Assembly: GCA_002281775.1 (NCBI GenBank)
Contig: NCGY01000002.1
Location: forward strand, 62,001-126,000
From: Hydrogenophilales bacterium 16-64-46
GTDB taxonomy: Bacteria > Pseudomonadota > Gammaproteobacteria > Burkholderiales > Thiobacillaceae
DNA length: 64,000 nt
Reading direction: 5' to 3'
A program made the position numbers and the translations under genes. Every line of letters starts with the position of its first letter. Position 1 is the first letter of the stretch. The notes beneath the pieces are model-generated. The model searched no databases. It worked only from the letters and a program-made list of their open reading frames with translations, and was not told the origin of the DNA. Shown here piece by piece: positions 45,260 to 55,172 of the stretch.

Positions 45260-46192
45260 ATGCGCACACTCATCTGCGGTTCACTCGCCTTCGACTCGAT
45301 CATGGTGTTTCAGGATCACTTCAAGCACCACATCCTGCCCGACAAGATCCACATGCTGAACGTCTCCTTCCTGGTACCCGAAATGCGCCGCGAATACGGT
45401 GGCTGCGCGGGCAACATTGCCTACAACCTGAAGCTGCTCGGCGGCGAGCCGGTGATCATGGCCACGGTCGGCGAAGATTTCGGCCCCTATGCCGAGCGGC
45501 TCGACACGCTCGGCATCACGCGCGAAGCCATCCGCACCCTGCCCGGCAGTTACACCGCACAGGCCTTCATCACCACCGATCTTGCCGACAACCAGATCAC
45601 TGCCTTCCATCCCGGCGCGATGAATTTTTCACACGAGAACGACGCCTCGAAAGTGCGCGACATCGGCCTCGGTATTGTCTCGCCCGACGGCCGCGACGGC
45701 ATGCTGAACCACTGCCGCCAGTTTCACGCTGCGGGCATTCCCTTCGTGTTCGACCCGGGCCAGGGCATGCCGCTGTTCAATGGCGAGGAACTGCTGGAAA
45801 TGGTCGAACTTGCCGACATCGTCACCCTCAACGACTACGAGGCCGAGCTGTTGCAGACGCGCACCGGCCTGTCGCTGGCCGCGCTCGCCGCCCGGGTGAA
45901 ATGCCTGGTCGTGACGCGCGGCGAAGCCGGCTCACACTTCCACGTCGACGGGGCGATCATCGACATCCCGGTCGTGCCCGCCGACGCGGTGGTCGACCCC
46001 ACCGGCTGCGGCGACGCGTTCCGCGCCGGCCTACTCTACGGCATCGCCCACGGCTGGGACTGGCAGACCACCGGCCAGCTCGCCAGCGTGATGGGCTCGA
46101 TCAAGATTGAACATCGCGGCGGGCAGAACCATGTGCCTGATCGCAGTGCAATCAACGACCGCCTGTACCAGGCTTTCAACAAAATGCTTTAG
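45260..46192 (+). CDS. PfkB-family carbohydrate/nucleoside kinase
   Basis: A 310-residue ribokinase-fold kinase. Signature 1 is GGCAGNIAYNLKLLGGEP, and signature 2 with the catalytic Asp is DPTGCGDAFRAGLL. The N-terminus (CGSLAFDSIM) resembles adenosine kinase-like members of betaproteobacteria. Substrate not determinable. The last 4 nt overlap the converging sulfotransferase gene. Confidence 0.88.
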   Translation: MRTLICGSLAFDSIMVFQDHFKHHILPDKIHMLNVSFLVPEMRREYGGCAGNIAYNLKLLGGEPVIMATVGEDFGPYAERLDTLGITREAIRTLPGSYTAQAFITTDLADNQITAFHPGAMNFSHENDASKVRDIGLGIVSPDGRDGMLNHCRQFHAAGIPFVFDPGQGMPLFNGEELLEMVELADIVTLNDYEAELLQTRTGLSLAALAARVKCLVVTRGEAGSHFHVDGAIIDIPVVPADAVVDPTGCGDAFRAGLLYGIAHGWDWQTTGQLASVMGSIKIEHRGGQNHVPDRSAINDRLYQAFNKML

Positions 46193-46935
46193 CTTCGCTC
46201 CCCTAATCGATCCGCTTCGATGTAGCGTTCCCTGAAATCCGCCAGCTGGGTCAACAGGGCATCGGCGCGTGGATCGGAGGGTACGATACGTCGCGTGGCT
46301 GGAGGTTGAGGGCACACGATCTTGGCTCGACTGGCGAGTATGGTTTCTGCATCCAGTCCGGTCGTGCGAGCCAATGCAGCCGCCCATGCCGTTTCGCTTA
46401 CATCCATGATTTCCTCATAGCTCACCACACACCCTCCATAGACCTGCACGGTCATGAGTGCAGTCGAGTTATGGTTGTAGTAGCTCTCCATCAGTTCGGC
46501 ATACCCGATGCCGTGTCTTTGATGCGCACTGAAAGTCTGGTCGACATAGTGCCGATACAGGAAAACCACCCCGGGTCGGTAGCCCAGCTTCCGCGCGAGC
46601 AGGGGAATTACCGAGTCGCCACATTTGGCGAACGGTGCCCGCTTCATGGCCAGTCTCAGGTAAATCTGCCCCAGCGCACGATGCAACTTGCGATGCCACA
46701 TTCTCCAGGTCGACAAGTGACTGGCACTGCGCAAGGCCAGGGATCGACGGTAGTGCGCGGTTGCCCGACCAACGGCCGAAGATTCGAAGGCACCGGTGCG
46801 GGCATCCCATTGTCCACGGTAACGCTCGCCGAAATCCGCACCTGCATGGGTGAGAATCGCGGCCAGAAGTGATGAACCACAACGGCCGGTACTCAACAAA
46901 AAATAGCGGGACTTGACCGGTGCACGGGTATTCAT
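46189..46935 (-). CDS. sulfotransferase-family protein
   Basis: A 248-residue protein. STGRCGSSLLAAIL near the N-terminus is the PAPS 5'-phosphosulfate-binding loop of sulfotransferases, and VVFLYRHYVDQTFSAHQRHG resembles the 3'-phosphate region. It starts 8 nt after the O-antigen ligase gene, so it probably sulfates the same surface glycan or a lipid. I chose the ATG at 46935 because homologous sequence starts there; the longer frame overlaps the ligase gene. Specificity unknown. Confidence 0.75.
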   Translation of the reverse strand: MNTRAPVKSRYFLLSTGRCGSSLLAAILTHAGADFGERYRGQWDARTGAFESSAVGRATAHYRRSLALRSASHLSTWRMWHRKLHRALGQIYLRLAMKRAPFAKCGDSVIPLLARKLGYRPGVVFLYRHYVDQTFSAHQRHGIGYAELMESYYNHNSTALMTVQVYGGCVVSYEEIMDVSETAWAAALARTTGLDAETILASRAKIVCPQPPATRRIVPSDPRADALLTQLADFRERYIEADRLGERS

Positions 46936-46943
46936 GACTACAC

Positions 46944-48146
46944 CTACTTTTCGAACCTGTGCGCACGCCATCCCTGCAAGGCAAACAGGTACGGCAGGAA
47001 CAGCGCAAAATGATGAGAGCGGAAATGCTGTTCCAGCATTCCGGCCGTCAGGATCGCTGCCATGCTGGCAAGCAGCGTGACGCGTATTTCCGGATCGCGT
47101 TCCCGCTGCCCGCCGCCCACAAACTGCACAGCCGAGTAAGCCAAGAACAGCCCCAAGCCCAGCAGACCGATCTCGTACCACATATCCACAAAGAGATTGT
47201 GCAGATGCTTCACCGCACCTTTATCACCCATGCGGACAGGGGGGTACTGCCAGACGTTTCCTGCCCCCACGCCTAGCCAGGGATTCGGCGGCGGAACCGC
47301 CAGCGCCTGACGCCAGATCAGGGTACGCTGGCTGCTGAGTTTGTCGGCCAAGGCGACCCAGTCGGTGCTCTGTGGTGCCTCGCTCGATTCCTGTTCGGCA
47401 ATAACACGTCCAACAGGATCGAATGCCAGAATTAGGGCCACGAAGCCGGCAAGCAGTGCCACCGCCAATCCGAGACGCATGCGCCACGATCCCAACCGAA
47501 GCAGTACCAGGGTCAGCACCGCAGCCGCAAATGCCAGAACCTCGGTAAGACTGTTGGCCTGCACCAGTAGCCACGCCAGCAGACTGCCATACGCCAGCAT
47601 CAATCCTGTCCGGAGCATGACCGTGGCGCGCTGTGCGATGAGGTACAGAACAAATGGGGCCAGATAGGCCGGGACCAGTCCACGGATATGGTTTTGCGGT
47701 TGAAAACCCGGCGTGCCGTAAGTCAGCGCGGTGTGTCCAAGCAGCCACAGAAAGCTGATGAGGCCAACCCAGCCTATAAGCTGCATGAGGCCGTCGATCC
47801 GGTCGAAGGCAAACCGGCGCATCAGCACCACCACCAGGAAGAACACACTTCCGGTCAATGCGTACCTGAACCAGTCACTGCCCGCCTCGGCCGGCGCGAT
47901 CGACCAAGCCGCACTCAACCCACCGGACGCCAGCAAGACCAGCCACAGCAGACCTGCGCCACGCCAGCGAATCGATGCGGCCGAGGCACGAAATCTGACT
48001 GCCATGGCCAGCAAGGCCAGCAAAGTGAGCACCAGGCTGATGTTGCCAAGACCGCGTCCGATCTGGTAGCAGAAGGGAACCACGGCCGGGGTCAGCAACA
48101 ACCATACTAGCCAGGAGGGGTGGGACGGGGTATCTGTTACGGTCAT
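46944..48146 (-). CDS. O-antigen ligase / polymerase (Wzy/WaaL-like) membrane protein
   Basis: A 400-residue polytopic protein with about ten TM segments and a large periplasmic loop (about 255-330). That loop contains NPWLGVGAGNVWQ and HLHNLFVDMWYEIGLLG, the conserved Wzy_C region with H-x-H-N. Such proteins ligate or polymerise glycan repeats. The ATG at 48146 was chosen because the first TM segment follows; the upstream extension has no membrane character. Operon with the sulfotransferase. Confidence 0.85.
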   Translation of the reverse strand: MTVTDTPSHPSWLVWLLLTPAVVPFCYQIGRGLGNISLVLTLLALLAMAVRFRASAASIRWRGAGLLWLVLLASGGLSAAWSIAPAEAGSDWFRYALTGSVFFLVVVLMRRFAFDRIDGLMQLIGWVGLISFLWLLGHTALTYGTPGFQPQNHIRGLVPAYLAPFVLYLIAQRATVMLRTGLMLAYGSLLAWLLVQANSLTEVLAFAAAVLTLVLLRLGSWRMRLGLAVALLAGFVALILAFDPVGRVIAEQESSEAPQSTDWVALADKLSSQRTLIWRQALAVPPPNPWLGVGAGNVWQYPPVRMGDKGAVKHLHNLFVDMWYEIGLLGLGLFLAYSAVQFVGGGQRERDPEIRVTLLASMAAILTAGMLEQHFRSHHFALFLPYLFALQGWRAHRFEK

Positions 48147-48269
48147 ATATGCAAGCCGATAGTCTGGTCGTCGATGCTGCCTGCCCATGGGTATCAGGCA
48201 GCACGCGATGCTACAACGATTGCCGGATGATCGCTTAGAATCCAGACATCGGTTTTCAAGGACTTCATC

Positions 48270-48740
48270 ATGACGTCTCCCGTTATACATTCCATTTTTG
48301 CCTTGGCTTCCATCATCCTGCTTGCAGGTACGTTGTCAGGTTGCGCCTCCGGCACCGGCGGCAAGGACTACAGCCGTGAACAGGCCCGCACCGTGCAGGA
48401 GGTCAAGATGGGTGTGGTCGAATCCGTGCGCGAAGTGAACATCGAAGGCACGAAATCCCCGGTGGGTGCAGGTGCAGGCGCTATCGTCGGCGGCGTGGCC
48501 GGCAGTACCGTGGGCGGCGGGCGTGGACAGATCGTCGGCGCGGCGGTGGGGGCCGTGCTCGGTGGGCTGGGCGGGGCCGCCGCAGAAGAGGCGTTGACCC
48601 GTTCCAAAGGTGTGGAAATCACGGTCAAACTCGATTCTGGCCGCCTGATCGCCATCACGCAGTCGGCCGACGAGCAGTTCAATGTGGGCGATCGCGTGCG
48701 GGTGCTGAGCGGCGGCGGTGTCACCCGCGTGTCGCACTGA
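48270..48740 (+). CDS. glycine-zipper outer-membrane lipoprotein (SlyB/Pcp-like)
   Basis: A 156-residue lipoprotein. The lipobox is LSGC with Cys25. A Gly-rich zipper of repeated GAxxGG units lies near residues 65-105 (GAIVGGVAGSTVGGG and GAAVGAVLGGLGGAA), followed by a small beta domain. SlyB-type proteins insert into or stabilise the outer membrane. It is monocistronic or leads into the acyltransferase genes. Confidence 0.88.
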   Translation: MTSPVIHSIFALASIILLAGTLSGCASGTGGKDYSREQARTVQEVKMGVVESVREVNIEGTKSPVGAGAGAIVGGVAGSTVGGGRGQIVGAAVGAVLGGLGGAAAEEALTRSKGVEITVKLDSGRLIAITQSADEQFNVGDRVRVLSGGGVTRVSH

Positions 48741-48837
48741 CCGCGCCGCGCGCACGTCATCGTTCCGCAATCCGCCGGTCACGCCGGGGTCACAGGCTTT
48801 TTTTAAGCTGGGCGCTCACCATCATCGGGAGCGCCTC

Positions 48838-49587
48838 ATGCTCGATCTTCGTCCAGCCCCGCAAGCCAACCCTGCCAGCCGCTACCACGTATCGCTAGCC
48901 ATCGACGACGCCGAAATCCGAGAGGCACAGCGCCTGCGTTACAAGGTGTTTGCCGAGGAGATGGGAGCGCGCCTCTCGACCATCCTGCCCAGCCACGACA
49001 TCGACCTGTACGACCCCTATTGCGACCATCTGCTGGTGCGCGATCTCGCCACCGGCGAGGTGGTCGGCACCTATCGCATCCTGTCGCCGGAATCGGCGCA
49101 GCGCGTGGGCAGCTATTACTCCGAACAGGAATTCGATCTGGCCCGGCTGGACAACCTGCGCCCGCGCATGGCCGAACTCGGCCGCTCGTGCGTGCACCCA
49201 GAGCATCGCAGCGGGGCAGTGATCGCCCGGCTGTGGATGGGGCTGGCGGACTACATGACGCGCCACGGCTACGACACCATCGTCGGTTGCGCGAGCATTG
49301 CCATGAGTGACGGCGGCCACCATGCAGCGCGCGTGCACCGGCAGGTGAGCGAGCGTTATCTGGCCCCGGCGGAATGGCGGGTTGCGCCGCGCTGCCGCCT
49401 GCCGGTTGACACGCTGGACGACGGCCAGGCGGCGATCCTGCCCCCGCTCATCAAGGGTTATACGCGGCTGGGCGCGCTGGTCTGCGGCGAGCCGGCCTGG
49501 GATCCGGATTTCAACACCGCCGACCTGTTGATGCTGCTGCCGATGGCGCAACTGAACCGCAGCTATGCGCGGCGTCTGCTCGGCTGA
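48838..49587 (+). CDS. OlsB-like GNAT N-acyltransferase (ornithine lipid type)
   Basis: A 249-residue acyltransferase of the COG3176 group. EAQRLRYKVFAEEMGARL near residues 24-41 and the core strand VGTYRILSPE are typical, as is ELGRSCVHPEHRSG. Known members (OlsB) attach a 3-hydroxyacyl chain from acyl-ACP to ornithine. A PlsC-type O-acyltransferase follows 25 nt downstream, the OlsB-OlsA order, so ornithine (or another amino acid) lipid synthesis is likely. GGGAG precedes the ATG at 48838. Confidence 0.8.
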   Translation: MLDLRPAPQANPASRYHVSLAIDDAEIREAQRLRYKVFAEEMGARLSTILPSHDIDLYDPYCDHLLVRDLATGEVVGTYRILSPESAQRVGSYYSEQEFDLARLDNLRPRMAELGRSCVHPEHRSGAVIARLWMGLADYMTRHGYDTIVGCASIAMSDGGHHAARVHRQVSERYLAPAEWRVAPRCRLPVDTLDDGQAAILPPLIKGYTRLGALVCGEPAWDPDFNTADLLMLLPMAQLNRSYARRLLG

Positions 49588-49612
49588 AGCAGGGCCGTCT
49601 TACAATGCAGGC

Positions 49613-50449
49613 GTGATCGACCGCCTGCGCCTTGCCTTTCGACGAACCCGCCGCATTGCCGCCCTCATTGTGCATATCGCACTGGGCGTGAAGCTGGCGG
49701 CGCTGGTGTTCCCTTTCCTGGGCACGACCTCACGCGACCGCGCGATCGGCTGGTGGGCGCGACGCCTGTTGCGCGTGCTGGGGGTGCGGCTGAACGCGCA
49801 ATCCCCCCCCGCTCTGCCTGATGGTGCTTTGCTGGTCTGCAACCACGTGTCCTGGCTGGATATCTATCTGATCCTGGCTACGCGCCGGGTGCATTTCGTT
49901 TCCAAATCGGAAGTGCGTGGCTGGCCGGTGGTGGGCTGGCTGGCACAGCAGACGGGGACGCTGTTCCTGGAACGCGGCCGCCGCGCCGATACCGCGCGCA
50001 TCAACGCAGAAATGCACGCGCTGATGACGCAGGGCCGCTGGGTAGCGGTCTTCCCCGAAGGCACCACCAGCGATGGTCGTGGAGTGAAGCGTTTTCTGCC
50101 TTCGCTGCTGCAACCCGCTGTCGAACTGGGCTGCCCCATCCTCCCCGCCGCGCTGCGTTACCGAACGCTGGACGGCGGCTACAGCGCCGCACCGGCCTAC
50201 GTCGACGACATCAGCCTGTGGGACAGCATGATGCGGATCGTCAGCGAGCCGGGGCTCGTGGCTGAACTGCATTTCGCCGCGCCGCTCACGCCCGCCGGCC
50301 ATCGACGCGAATTGGCGGCGCGGGCCGAACGCGCGGTGGTGAGCCTGCTGGGGATCGCGCCGGCGGATTCTGCCGCGCTCAGCCCGGACGCTGCTGCTGC
50401 GGACACGCCACCGCAAACGTCTGCCGATCCTCCAGCCGCACGGCCGTGA
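49613..50449 (+). CDS. PlsC-family acyltransferase (OlsA-like)
   Basis: A 278-residue 1-acylglycerol-3-phosphate O-acyltransferase fold with a TM helix near residues 15-40. [10 protein letters not shown] is the catalytic H-x4-D, and FPEGTTSDG the acyl-acceptor motif. With the preceding OlsB-like enzyme it probably O-acylates a lyso-ornithine lipid. The GTG at 49613 gives the natural N-terminus ([13 protein letters not shown]); an ATG at 49565 inside the upstream gene is the alternative. Its last 71 nt overlap apaH on the other strand. Confidence 0.85.
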   Translation: MIDRLRLAFRRTRRIAALIVHIALGVKLAALVFPFLGTTSRDRAIGWWARRLLRVLGVRLNAQSPPALPDGALLVCNHVSWLDIYLILATRRVHFVSKSEVRGWPVVGWLAQQTGTLFLERGRRADTARINAEMHALMTQGRWVAVFPEGTTSDGRGVKRFLPSLLQPAVELGCPILPAALRYRTLDGGYSAAPAYVDDISLWDSMMRIVSEPGLVAELHFAAPLTPAGHRRELAARAERAVVSLLGIAPADSAALSPDAAAADTPPQTSADPPAARP

Positions 50450-51197
50450 GCTGACCGCCCCACAGGCAGCCGGTATCCAGCGCGATCAGGTTGGGGCGGT
50501 TGATCAGGCCCAGCGTCGACCAGTGGCCGATCACACACGTCACACCGGCACTTGCACGCCCGGGCACGTCGAACCACGGCATCCAGGGCGCAGGCTGCGA
50601 GTCCGGCGCACCCTTGTGGTGGAATTCCATCTCGCCCGCCGGCGAGCAATAGCGCAGCCGGGTGAAGGTATTGACGATGACCCGCAGACGATCCGTGCCG
50701 GTCAGCGCGTTGTCCCAGGCTGCGGGCACATTGCCGTACATATGTTTGAAAAATCCGCGATAGTCCGCACCCTGCAGCGCCGCCTCGGCTTCGGCGGCAT
50801 ACGTCAGCGCCGCCTCGGGCGTCCAGCCCGGCAACACACCGGCGTGGACCAGCAGGAAGCCGCGTTCACCCCAGGCCAGCCTGCGGTGGCGCAGCCAGTG
50901 CAGGAGCTCATCGCGATCGGGTGCGCTCAGCACCTGCTCCAGCGTATCGCCCTTGTGAACCCGGCCAAACCCTTCCGACAACGCCAGCAGATGCAGATCA
51001 TGGTTGCCGAGTACGCAGATCGCGGCATCGCCCAGTTCCCGGATCAGCCGCAACACGCCCAACGAATCCGGACCGCGATTGACCAGATCACCCACGAACC
51101 ACAGCCTGTCCACGCCGGGATCGAAGGCGATGGCGTCCAGAAGGTGCAACAGGGAATCATGACAACCCTGAATGTCGCCAATGGCATAGGTGGGCAT
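50379..51197 (-). CDS. apaH: diadenosine tetraphosphatase (symmetrical)
   Basis: A 272-residue calcineurin-like phosphoesterase. [20 protein letters not shown] and GNHDLHL are the metal-binding motifs, near the N-terminus from residue 6. It cleaves Ap4A to two ADP and can remove Np4 caps from RNA. I chose the ATG at 51197, where the family sequence begins ([11 protein letters not shown]). The C-terminal 23 codons lie opposite the end of the plsC-like gene. Confidence 0.93.
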   Translation of the reverse strand: MPTYAIGDIQGCHDSLLHLLDAIAFDPGVDRLWFVGDLVNRGPDSLGVLRLIRELGDAAICVLGNHDLHLLALSEGFGRVHKGDTLEQVLSAPDRDELLHWLRHRRLAWGERGFLLVHAGVLPGWTPEAALTYAAEAEAALQGADYRGFFKHMYGNVPAAWDNALTGTDRLRVIVNTFTRLRYCSPAGEMEFHHKGAPDSQPAPWMPWFDVPGRASAGVTCVIGHWSTLGLINRPNLIALDTGCLWGGQLTAVRLEDRQTFAVACPQQQRPG

Positions 51198-51267
51198 ATA
51201 AAATGGTGGTTTCGCGTGACAGCCTGCATCATAGCGCGCCCGTTTTCCCGTCTTGTGACGACCCCAG

Positions 51268-51660
51268 ATGAAACCCTTGATCCGCCTGTTCTTCCGCACC
51301 GTGCGCGCCGTGCTCGGTCCTTTCCTCCTGCTGGGCAACTGGCTGACCCGGCCCACGCCCGTCACCCGCAGCGCCGAAGCGCAGGCGGCGGTCGATGCGC
51401 GCACGGCGCGGCTGGCGCTGTATCACTTTCCGACCTGCCCGTTCTGCCTCAAGGTTCGGCGTGTTACCCGCCGCCTCGCACTCGATATCGAATTGCGCGA
51501 TGCGCGCAACGACGACACCGCGCGTGCAGCGTTGCTGGCGGGCGGCGGCAAGCCGCAGGTGCCTTGCCTCTTGATCACTGATGCGGACGGCCGCCAGACC
51601 TGGCTGTATGAATCCGACGCCATCATCGCCTGGCTCGACCGGGAATTCGGCACGGCATGA
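51268..51660 (+). CDS. glutaredoxin-like protein
   Basis: A 130-residue protein with a hydrophobic N-terminal segment (about residues 8-28) that may anchor it, then a glutaredoxin/GST-N fold: [15 protein letters not shown] holds the CPFC active site, and PQVPCLLI the cis-Pro. Such proteins handle glutathione-linked thiols. Its stop codon overlaps the rep start (ATGA). Confidence 0.85.
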   Translation: MKPLIRLFFRTVRAVLGPFLLLGNWLTRPTPVTRSAEAQAAVDARTARLALYHFPTCPFCLKVRRVTRRLALDIELRDARNDDTARAALLAGGGKPQVPCLLITDADGRQTWLYESDAIIAWLDREFGTA

Positions 51661-53639
51661 GCCTCACCGCCGCGCTCAATCCACCGCAACGCGAGGCGGC
51701 GAGCTATCTTGATGGGCCCTTGCTGGTGCTAGCCGGCGCGGGCTCGGGCAAGACTCGCGTCATCACCCACAAGATCGCCTATCTCATCGGTGAATGCGGC
51801 TTCAAGCCCTCGACCATCGCTGCGATCACCTTTACCAACAAGGCCGCACGCGAAATGCAGGAACGGGCGTCCAAGCTCACGCAGGCGGTCAACACCAAGG
51901 GGCTCATCGTCACCACCTTCCATTCGATGGGCCTGAGGATGTTGCGGGAGGATGCGGCTTTTGCCGAACTGAAGCCGAGTTTTTCCATCCTCGATTCGGC
52001 CGACGCCATGCAGATCGTGTCGGAAATCCTCAAGACCACCGACAAGCAGGAAATTCGTCGTGCCGTGTCGCGCATTTCGCTGTGGAAGAACGAGCTTAAA
52101 TCGCCCGCAGCGGCGCTGGCCACAGCCGAGGATGACAACGCCCGTGCCTACGCAAAGATCTACGACCGTTATGACGCCACGCTGCGCGCCTACCAGGCGG
52201 TGGATTTCGACGACCTGATCCGTCTGCCGGCCGAACTGCTCGATGCGCACGTCGAGTTGCGCGACAAGTGGCAGAACCGGCTGCGGCATGTGCTCGTCGA
52301 TGAATATCAGGACACCAATATTGCGCAGTACCAGCTGTTGCGGAAGCTCACCGGTGTGCGCGCTGCGTTCACCGCCGTTGGCGATGACGACCAGGCGATC
52401 TACGGCTGGCGCGGCGCGTCTGCCGATAATCTGCGGCAACTGCGCGACGACTATCCCCAGCTTAAGGTGGTCAAGCTCGAGCAGAATTACCGTTCCACCA
52501 TCCGCATCCTCAAGGCCGCCAACAGCCTGATTGCCCACAACCCCAAGCTGTTCGAGAAACGTCTCTGGAGTGATCTCGGAAATGGCGACCCCATCCAGAT
52601 CCTGCCTGCCAAGGATGACGAGCACGAGGCCGAGTCAGTGGTGATGCGGCTGCTTTCCCACAAATTCCAGTACCGCACCGAATGGCGCGACTACGCGATC
52701 CTCTATCGCGGCAACTATCAGGCGCGCATCTTCGAGCAGGCGCTGCGCAACGAGAAAGTGCCCTACCAGCTGTCGGGCGGGCAGTCGTTTTTCGACAAGT
52801 CAGAAATCAAGGACGTCATCGCCTACCTGCGCCTTATCGCCAACGGCGACGACGACCCCGCCTTCATTCGGGCGGTGACCACGCCCAGGCGTGGCATCGG
52901 CGCTGCCACGCTGGAGAAGCTCGGCCAGGTGGCCGCCACCTTGCATGTCAGCCTGTTCGAGGCGGTCTTTTCTTCAGCGGCCGCGGCTCAAATTGGCGAA
53001 CGCCATCTCGCGCCGCTGGCCGAGTTCTGTCATTTCATCAACCGCATGGAAGCACGGGTGGCGCGTGAACCCGCCGGCGAGCTCCTGGATGAAATTCTCC
53101 AGGCCATCGGCTACGAGGCCTGGCTGTTCGACCAGGACGACCAGCGTGCTGCCCAGAGCCGCTGGGACAATGTGCGCGAATTTGCCGCCTGGATCGCCAA
53201 AAAAGGCGAAGAGGACGAAAAGACCCTGCTCCAGCTCACACAGACCATCGCCCTGATTACCTTGCTGGAAGGGCGGGAGGACGAAGCGCCGGATGCCGTG
53301 CGGCTCTCGACGCTGCATGCCGCCAAAGGCCTGGAATTCGGCCACGTGTTCCTGGTCGGTGTCGAAGAAAACATCCTGCCGCACCGGGACGCCGTTGACG
53401 AAGGCCGACTCGAAGAAGAGCGCAGGCTGATGTACGTGGGCGTCACGCGCGCACGAAAATCCCTGACGCTGACCTACTGCGCCCGTCGCAAACGTGCGCG
53501 CGAATCAGTGAGCTGCGAACCTTCCCGCTTCATTGAGGAACTCGGCGACGACATCCGGCTGCCCGGTGCGGAGCCGGACGCGAATGCCAGGGCCAGCGGC
53601 AGTGATCGCCTCGCAGCGCTCAAGGCGATGCTGGGCTGA
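51657..53639 (+). CDS. rep: ATP-dependent DNA helicase Rep
   Basis: A 660-residue superfamily 1A helicase. Motif I is AGAGSGKTRVI, Ia AITFTNKAAREM, II VDEYQDTN, III GDDDQAIYGWRGA and VI YVGVTRARKSL. Length and motifs fit Rep more than UvrD, which is usually longer. It unwinds DNA 3'-5' and helps forks past obstacles. Coupled to the glutaredoxin-like gene by a 4-nt overlap. Confidence 0.93.
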   Translation: MSLTAALNPPQREAASYLDGPLLVLAGAGSGKTRVITHKIAYLIGECGFKPSTIAAITFTNKAAREMQERASKLTQAVNTKGLIVTTFHSMGLRMLREDAAFAELKPSFSILDSADAMQIVSEILKTTDKQEIRRAVSRISLWKNELKSPAAALATAEDDNARAYAKIYDRYDATLRAYQAVDFDDLIRLPAELLDAHVELRDKWQNRLRHVLVDEYQDTNIAQYQLLRKLTGVRAAFTAVGDDDQAIYGWRGASADNLRQLRDDYPQLKVVKLEQNYRSTIRILKAANSLIAHNPKLFEKRLWSDLGNGDPIQILPAKDDEHEAESVVMRLLSHKFQYRTEWRDYAILYRGNYQARIFEQALRNEKVPYQLSGGQSFFDKSEIKDVIAYLRLIANGDDDPAFIRAVTTPRRGIGAATLEKLGQVAATLHVSLFEAVFSSAAAAQIGERHLAPLAEFCHFINRMEARVAREPAGELLDEILQAIGYEAWLFDQDDQRAAQSRWDNVREFAAWIAKKGEEDEKTLLQLTQTIALITLLEGREDEAPDAVRLSTLHAAKGLEFGHVFLVGVEENILPHRDAVDEGRLEEERRLMYVGVTRARKSLTLTYCARRKRARESVSCEPSRFIEELGDDIRLPGAEPDANARASGSDRLAALKAMLG

Positions 53640-53659
53640 CGCGTTCTGCGTTCAGGCTG

Positions 53660-53956
53660 TTACAGCGTCAGTATCCATTTCGCGAGCGCCTGGGCATCGG
53701 CAGCTGACACCTTCTGCGGCGGCATGGGAATCTTGCCCCACTTGCCCTTGACGCCCTTGCTGATACCTGCGGCCAGCGTGGTCTGGGCGGTTTTCTGGCC
53801 CTTGAACCTGGCGGCGATTTCCTTGAACGACGGGCCCAGCACTTTCCTGTCCACCTGATGACAGGTCATGCATTTGCTCTTGGCGGCCAGTTCGGGACTG
53901 GCCTGGGCCGGCAGGGTAGTCAGGGCAAGCATGCACAGAATGAATAGTTTTTTCAT
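53660..53956 (-). CDS. small monohaem cytochrome c (c551/c552 type)
   Basis: A 98-residue exported cytochrome. Signal peptide residues 1-19 (LPAQA), haem site CMTCH near 29-33, and the axial Met in KIPMPPQ. The mature size of about 79 residues fits cytochrome c551/c8, a soluble electron carrier. CAGGAG precedes the ATG at 53956. Expected partners are the sulfur-oxidation enzymes and oxidases or denitrification enzymes. Confidence 0.9.
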   Translation of the reverse strand: MKKLFILCMLALTTLPAQASPELAAKSKCMTCHQVDRKVLGPSFKEIAARFKGQKTAQTTLAAGISKGVKGKWGKIPMPPQKVSAADAQALAKWILTL

Positions 53957-54028
53957 GGCGACTCCTGTCATAAAAAAGATAACAACATCCTCATATAACT
54001 ATAGCGTCACCCAACCTGCTTGTCGACC

Positions 54029-54057
54029 AAAAAAAAAGGACGCCGAAGCGTCCTTTT
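54029..54057 (-). terminator. terminator after fba
   Basis: On the minus strand AAAAGGACGC-TTCG-GCGTCCTTTT is a 10-bp stem with a stable UUCG loop, followed by a long T run (A run at 54029-54037 on the plus strand). It ends the tkt-gap-pgk-pyk-fba cluster. Confidence 0.92.
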
Positions 54058-54074
54058 CAAGGGGTCGAAACGGA

Positions 54075-55142
54075 TCAGTTGATCTTGGGATCCAGTTCAC
54101 CCTTGGCGTAGCGCTGATGCATTTCATCCAGGTTGTAGACTTTTTTGATCTTGCTCGCCTGGCCGGCTGCGCCGAACGCTTCGTAGCGATCACGACAGAT
54201 CGCGGTCATGCCCTTGGTGGCTTCCTTGAGGAACTTGCGCGGGTCAAAGTTCGACTTGTTCTCAGCCAGATGCTTGCGGACCGCACCCGTTGAGGCCATA
54301 CGCAGATCGGTATCAATATTGACCTTGCGCACGCCGTGCTTGATGCCTTCGACGATTTCAGCAACGGGCACGCCATAGGTTTCACCCATGTCACCACCGA
54401 AGCTGTTGATGATGGCCAGCCAGTCCTGCGGCACGGAAGACGAACCATGCATCACCAGGTGGGTATTGGGGATGCGGGCGTGGATGGCCTTGACGCGATC
54501 AATAGCCAGAATGTCTCCCGTGGGCGGACGAGTGAACTTGTACGCACCGTGCGAGGTGCCGATGGCAATGGCCAGGGCGTCGACGCCGGTTTTCTTGACG
54601 AAGTCAGCGGCTTCGTCGGGGTCGGTCAGCAGCATGGAATGGTCCAGTGCACCTTCGGCACCGTGGCCATCCTCTTCGCCGGCCATACCAGTTTCGAGCG
54701 AGCCCAGGCAGCCCAGTTCACCTTCAACAGACACACCTACGGCGTGTGCCATCTCGACCACCTTGGCGGTGGTGGCGACGTTGTATTCGTAGGAGGAAGG
54801 GGTCTTGCCGTCGGCCTGCAGCGAGCCATCCATCATCACCGAGCTGAAGCCCGACTGGATCGAGCGGAAGCAGATATCGGGCGTCGCGCCGTGATCCTGG
54901 TGCATGCAGATGGGAATCTGCGGGTACATTTCGATCGCGGCCAGAATCAGGTGACGCAGGAAGGGCTCGCCTGCGTAGGAACGTGCACCGGCGGAGCCTT
55001 GCAGGATCACCGGGGAATCCACGGCGGCCGCAGCCTCCATGATCGCCTTGACCTGCTCCATATTGTTGACGTTGAAGGCAGGCAAGCCATAGCCGTTTTC
55101 GGCGGCATGGTCGAGCAGTTGACGAAGCGAAATCAGGGCCAT
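54075..55142 (-). CDS. fba: class II fructose-1,6-bisphosphate aldolase
   Basis: A 355-residue zinc-dependent aldolase of the Calvin-cycle type (CbbA-like). [19 protein letters not shown] carries metal and catalytic residues, HGSSSVP the later His ligand, and [11 protein letters not shown] the phosphate-binding region. In an autotroph it makes fructose-1,6-bisphosphate and sedoheptulose-1,7-bisphosphate. Last gene of the cluster. Confidence 0.95.
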   Translation of the reverse strand: MALISLRQLLDHAAENGYGLPAFNVNNMEQVKAIMEAAAAVDSPVILQGSAGARSYAGEPFLRHLILAAIEMYPQIPICMHQDHGATPDICFRSIQSGFSSVMMDGSLQADGKTPSSYEYNVATTAKVVEMAHAVGVSVEGELGCLGSLETGMAGEEDGHGAEGALDHSMLLTDPDEAADFVKKTGVDALAIAIGTSHGAYKFTRPPTGDILAIDRVKAIHARIPNTHLVMHGSSSVPQDWLAIINSFGGDMGETYGVPVAEIVEGIKHGVRKVNIDTDLRMASTGAVRKHLAENKSNFDPRKFLKEATKGMTAICRDRYEAFGAAGQASKIKKVYNLDEMHQRYAKGELDPKIN

Positions 55143-55172
55143 TGATAATCTCCTAGTAATGACAAGCGTGAA

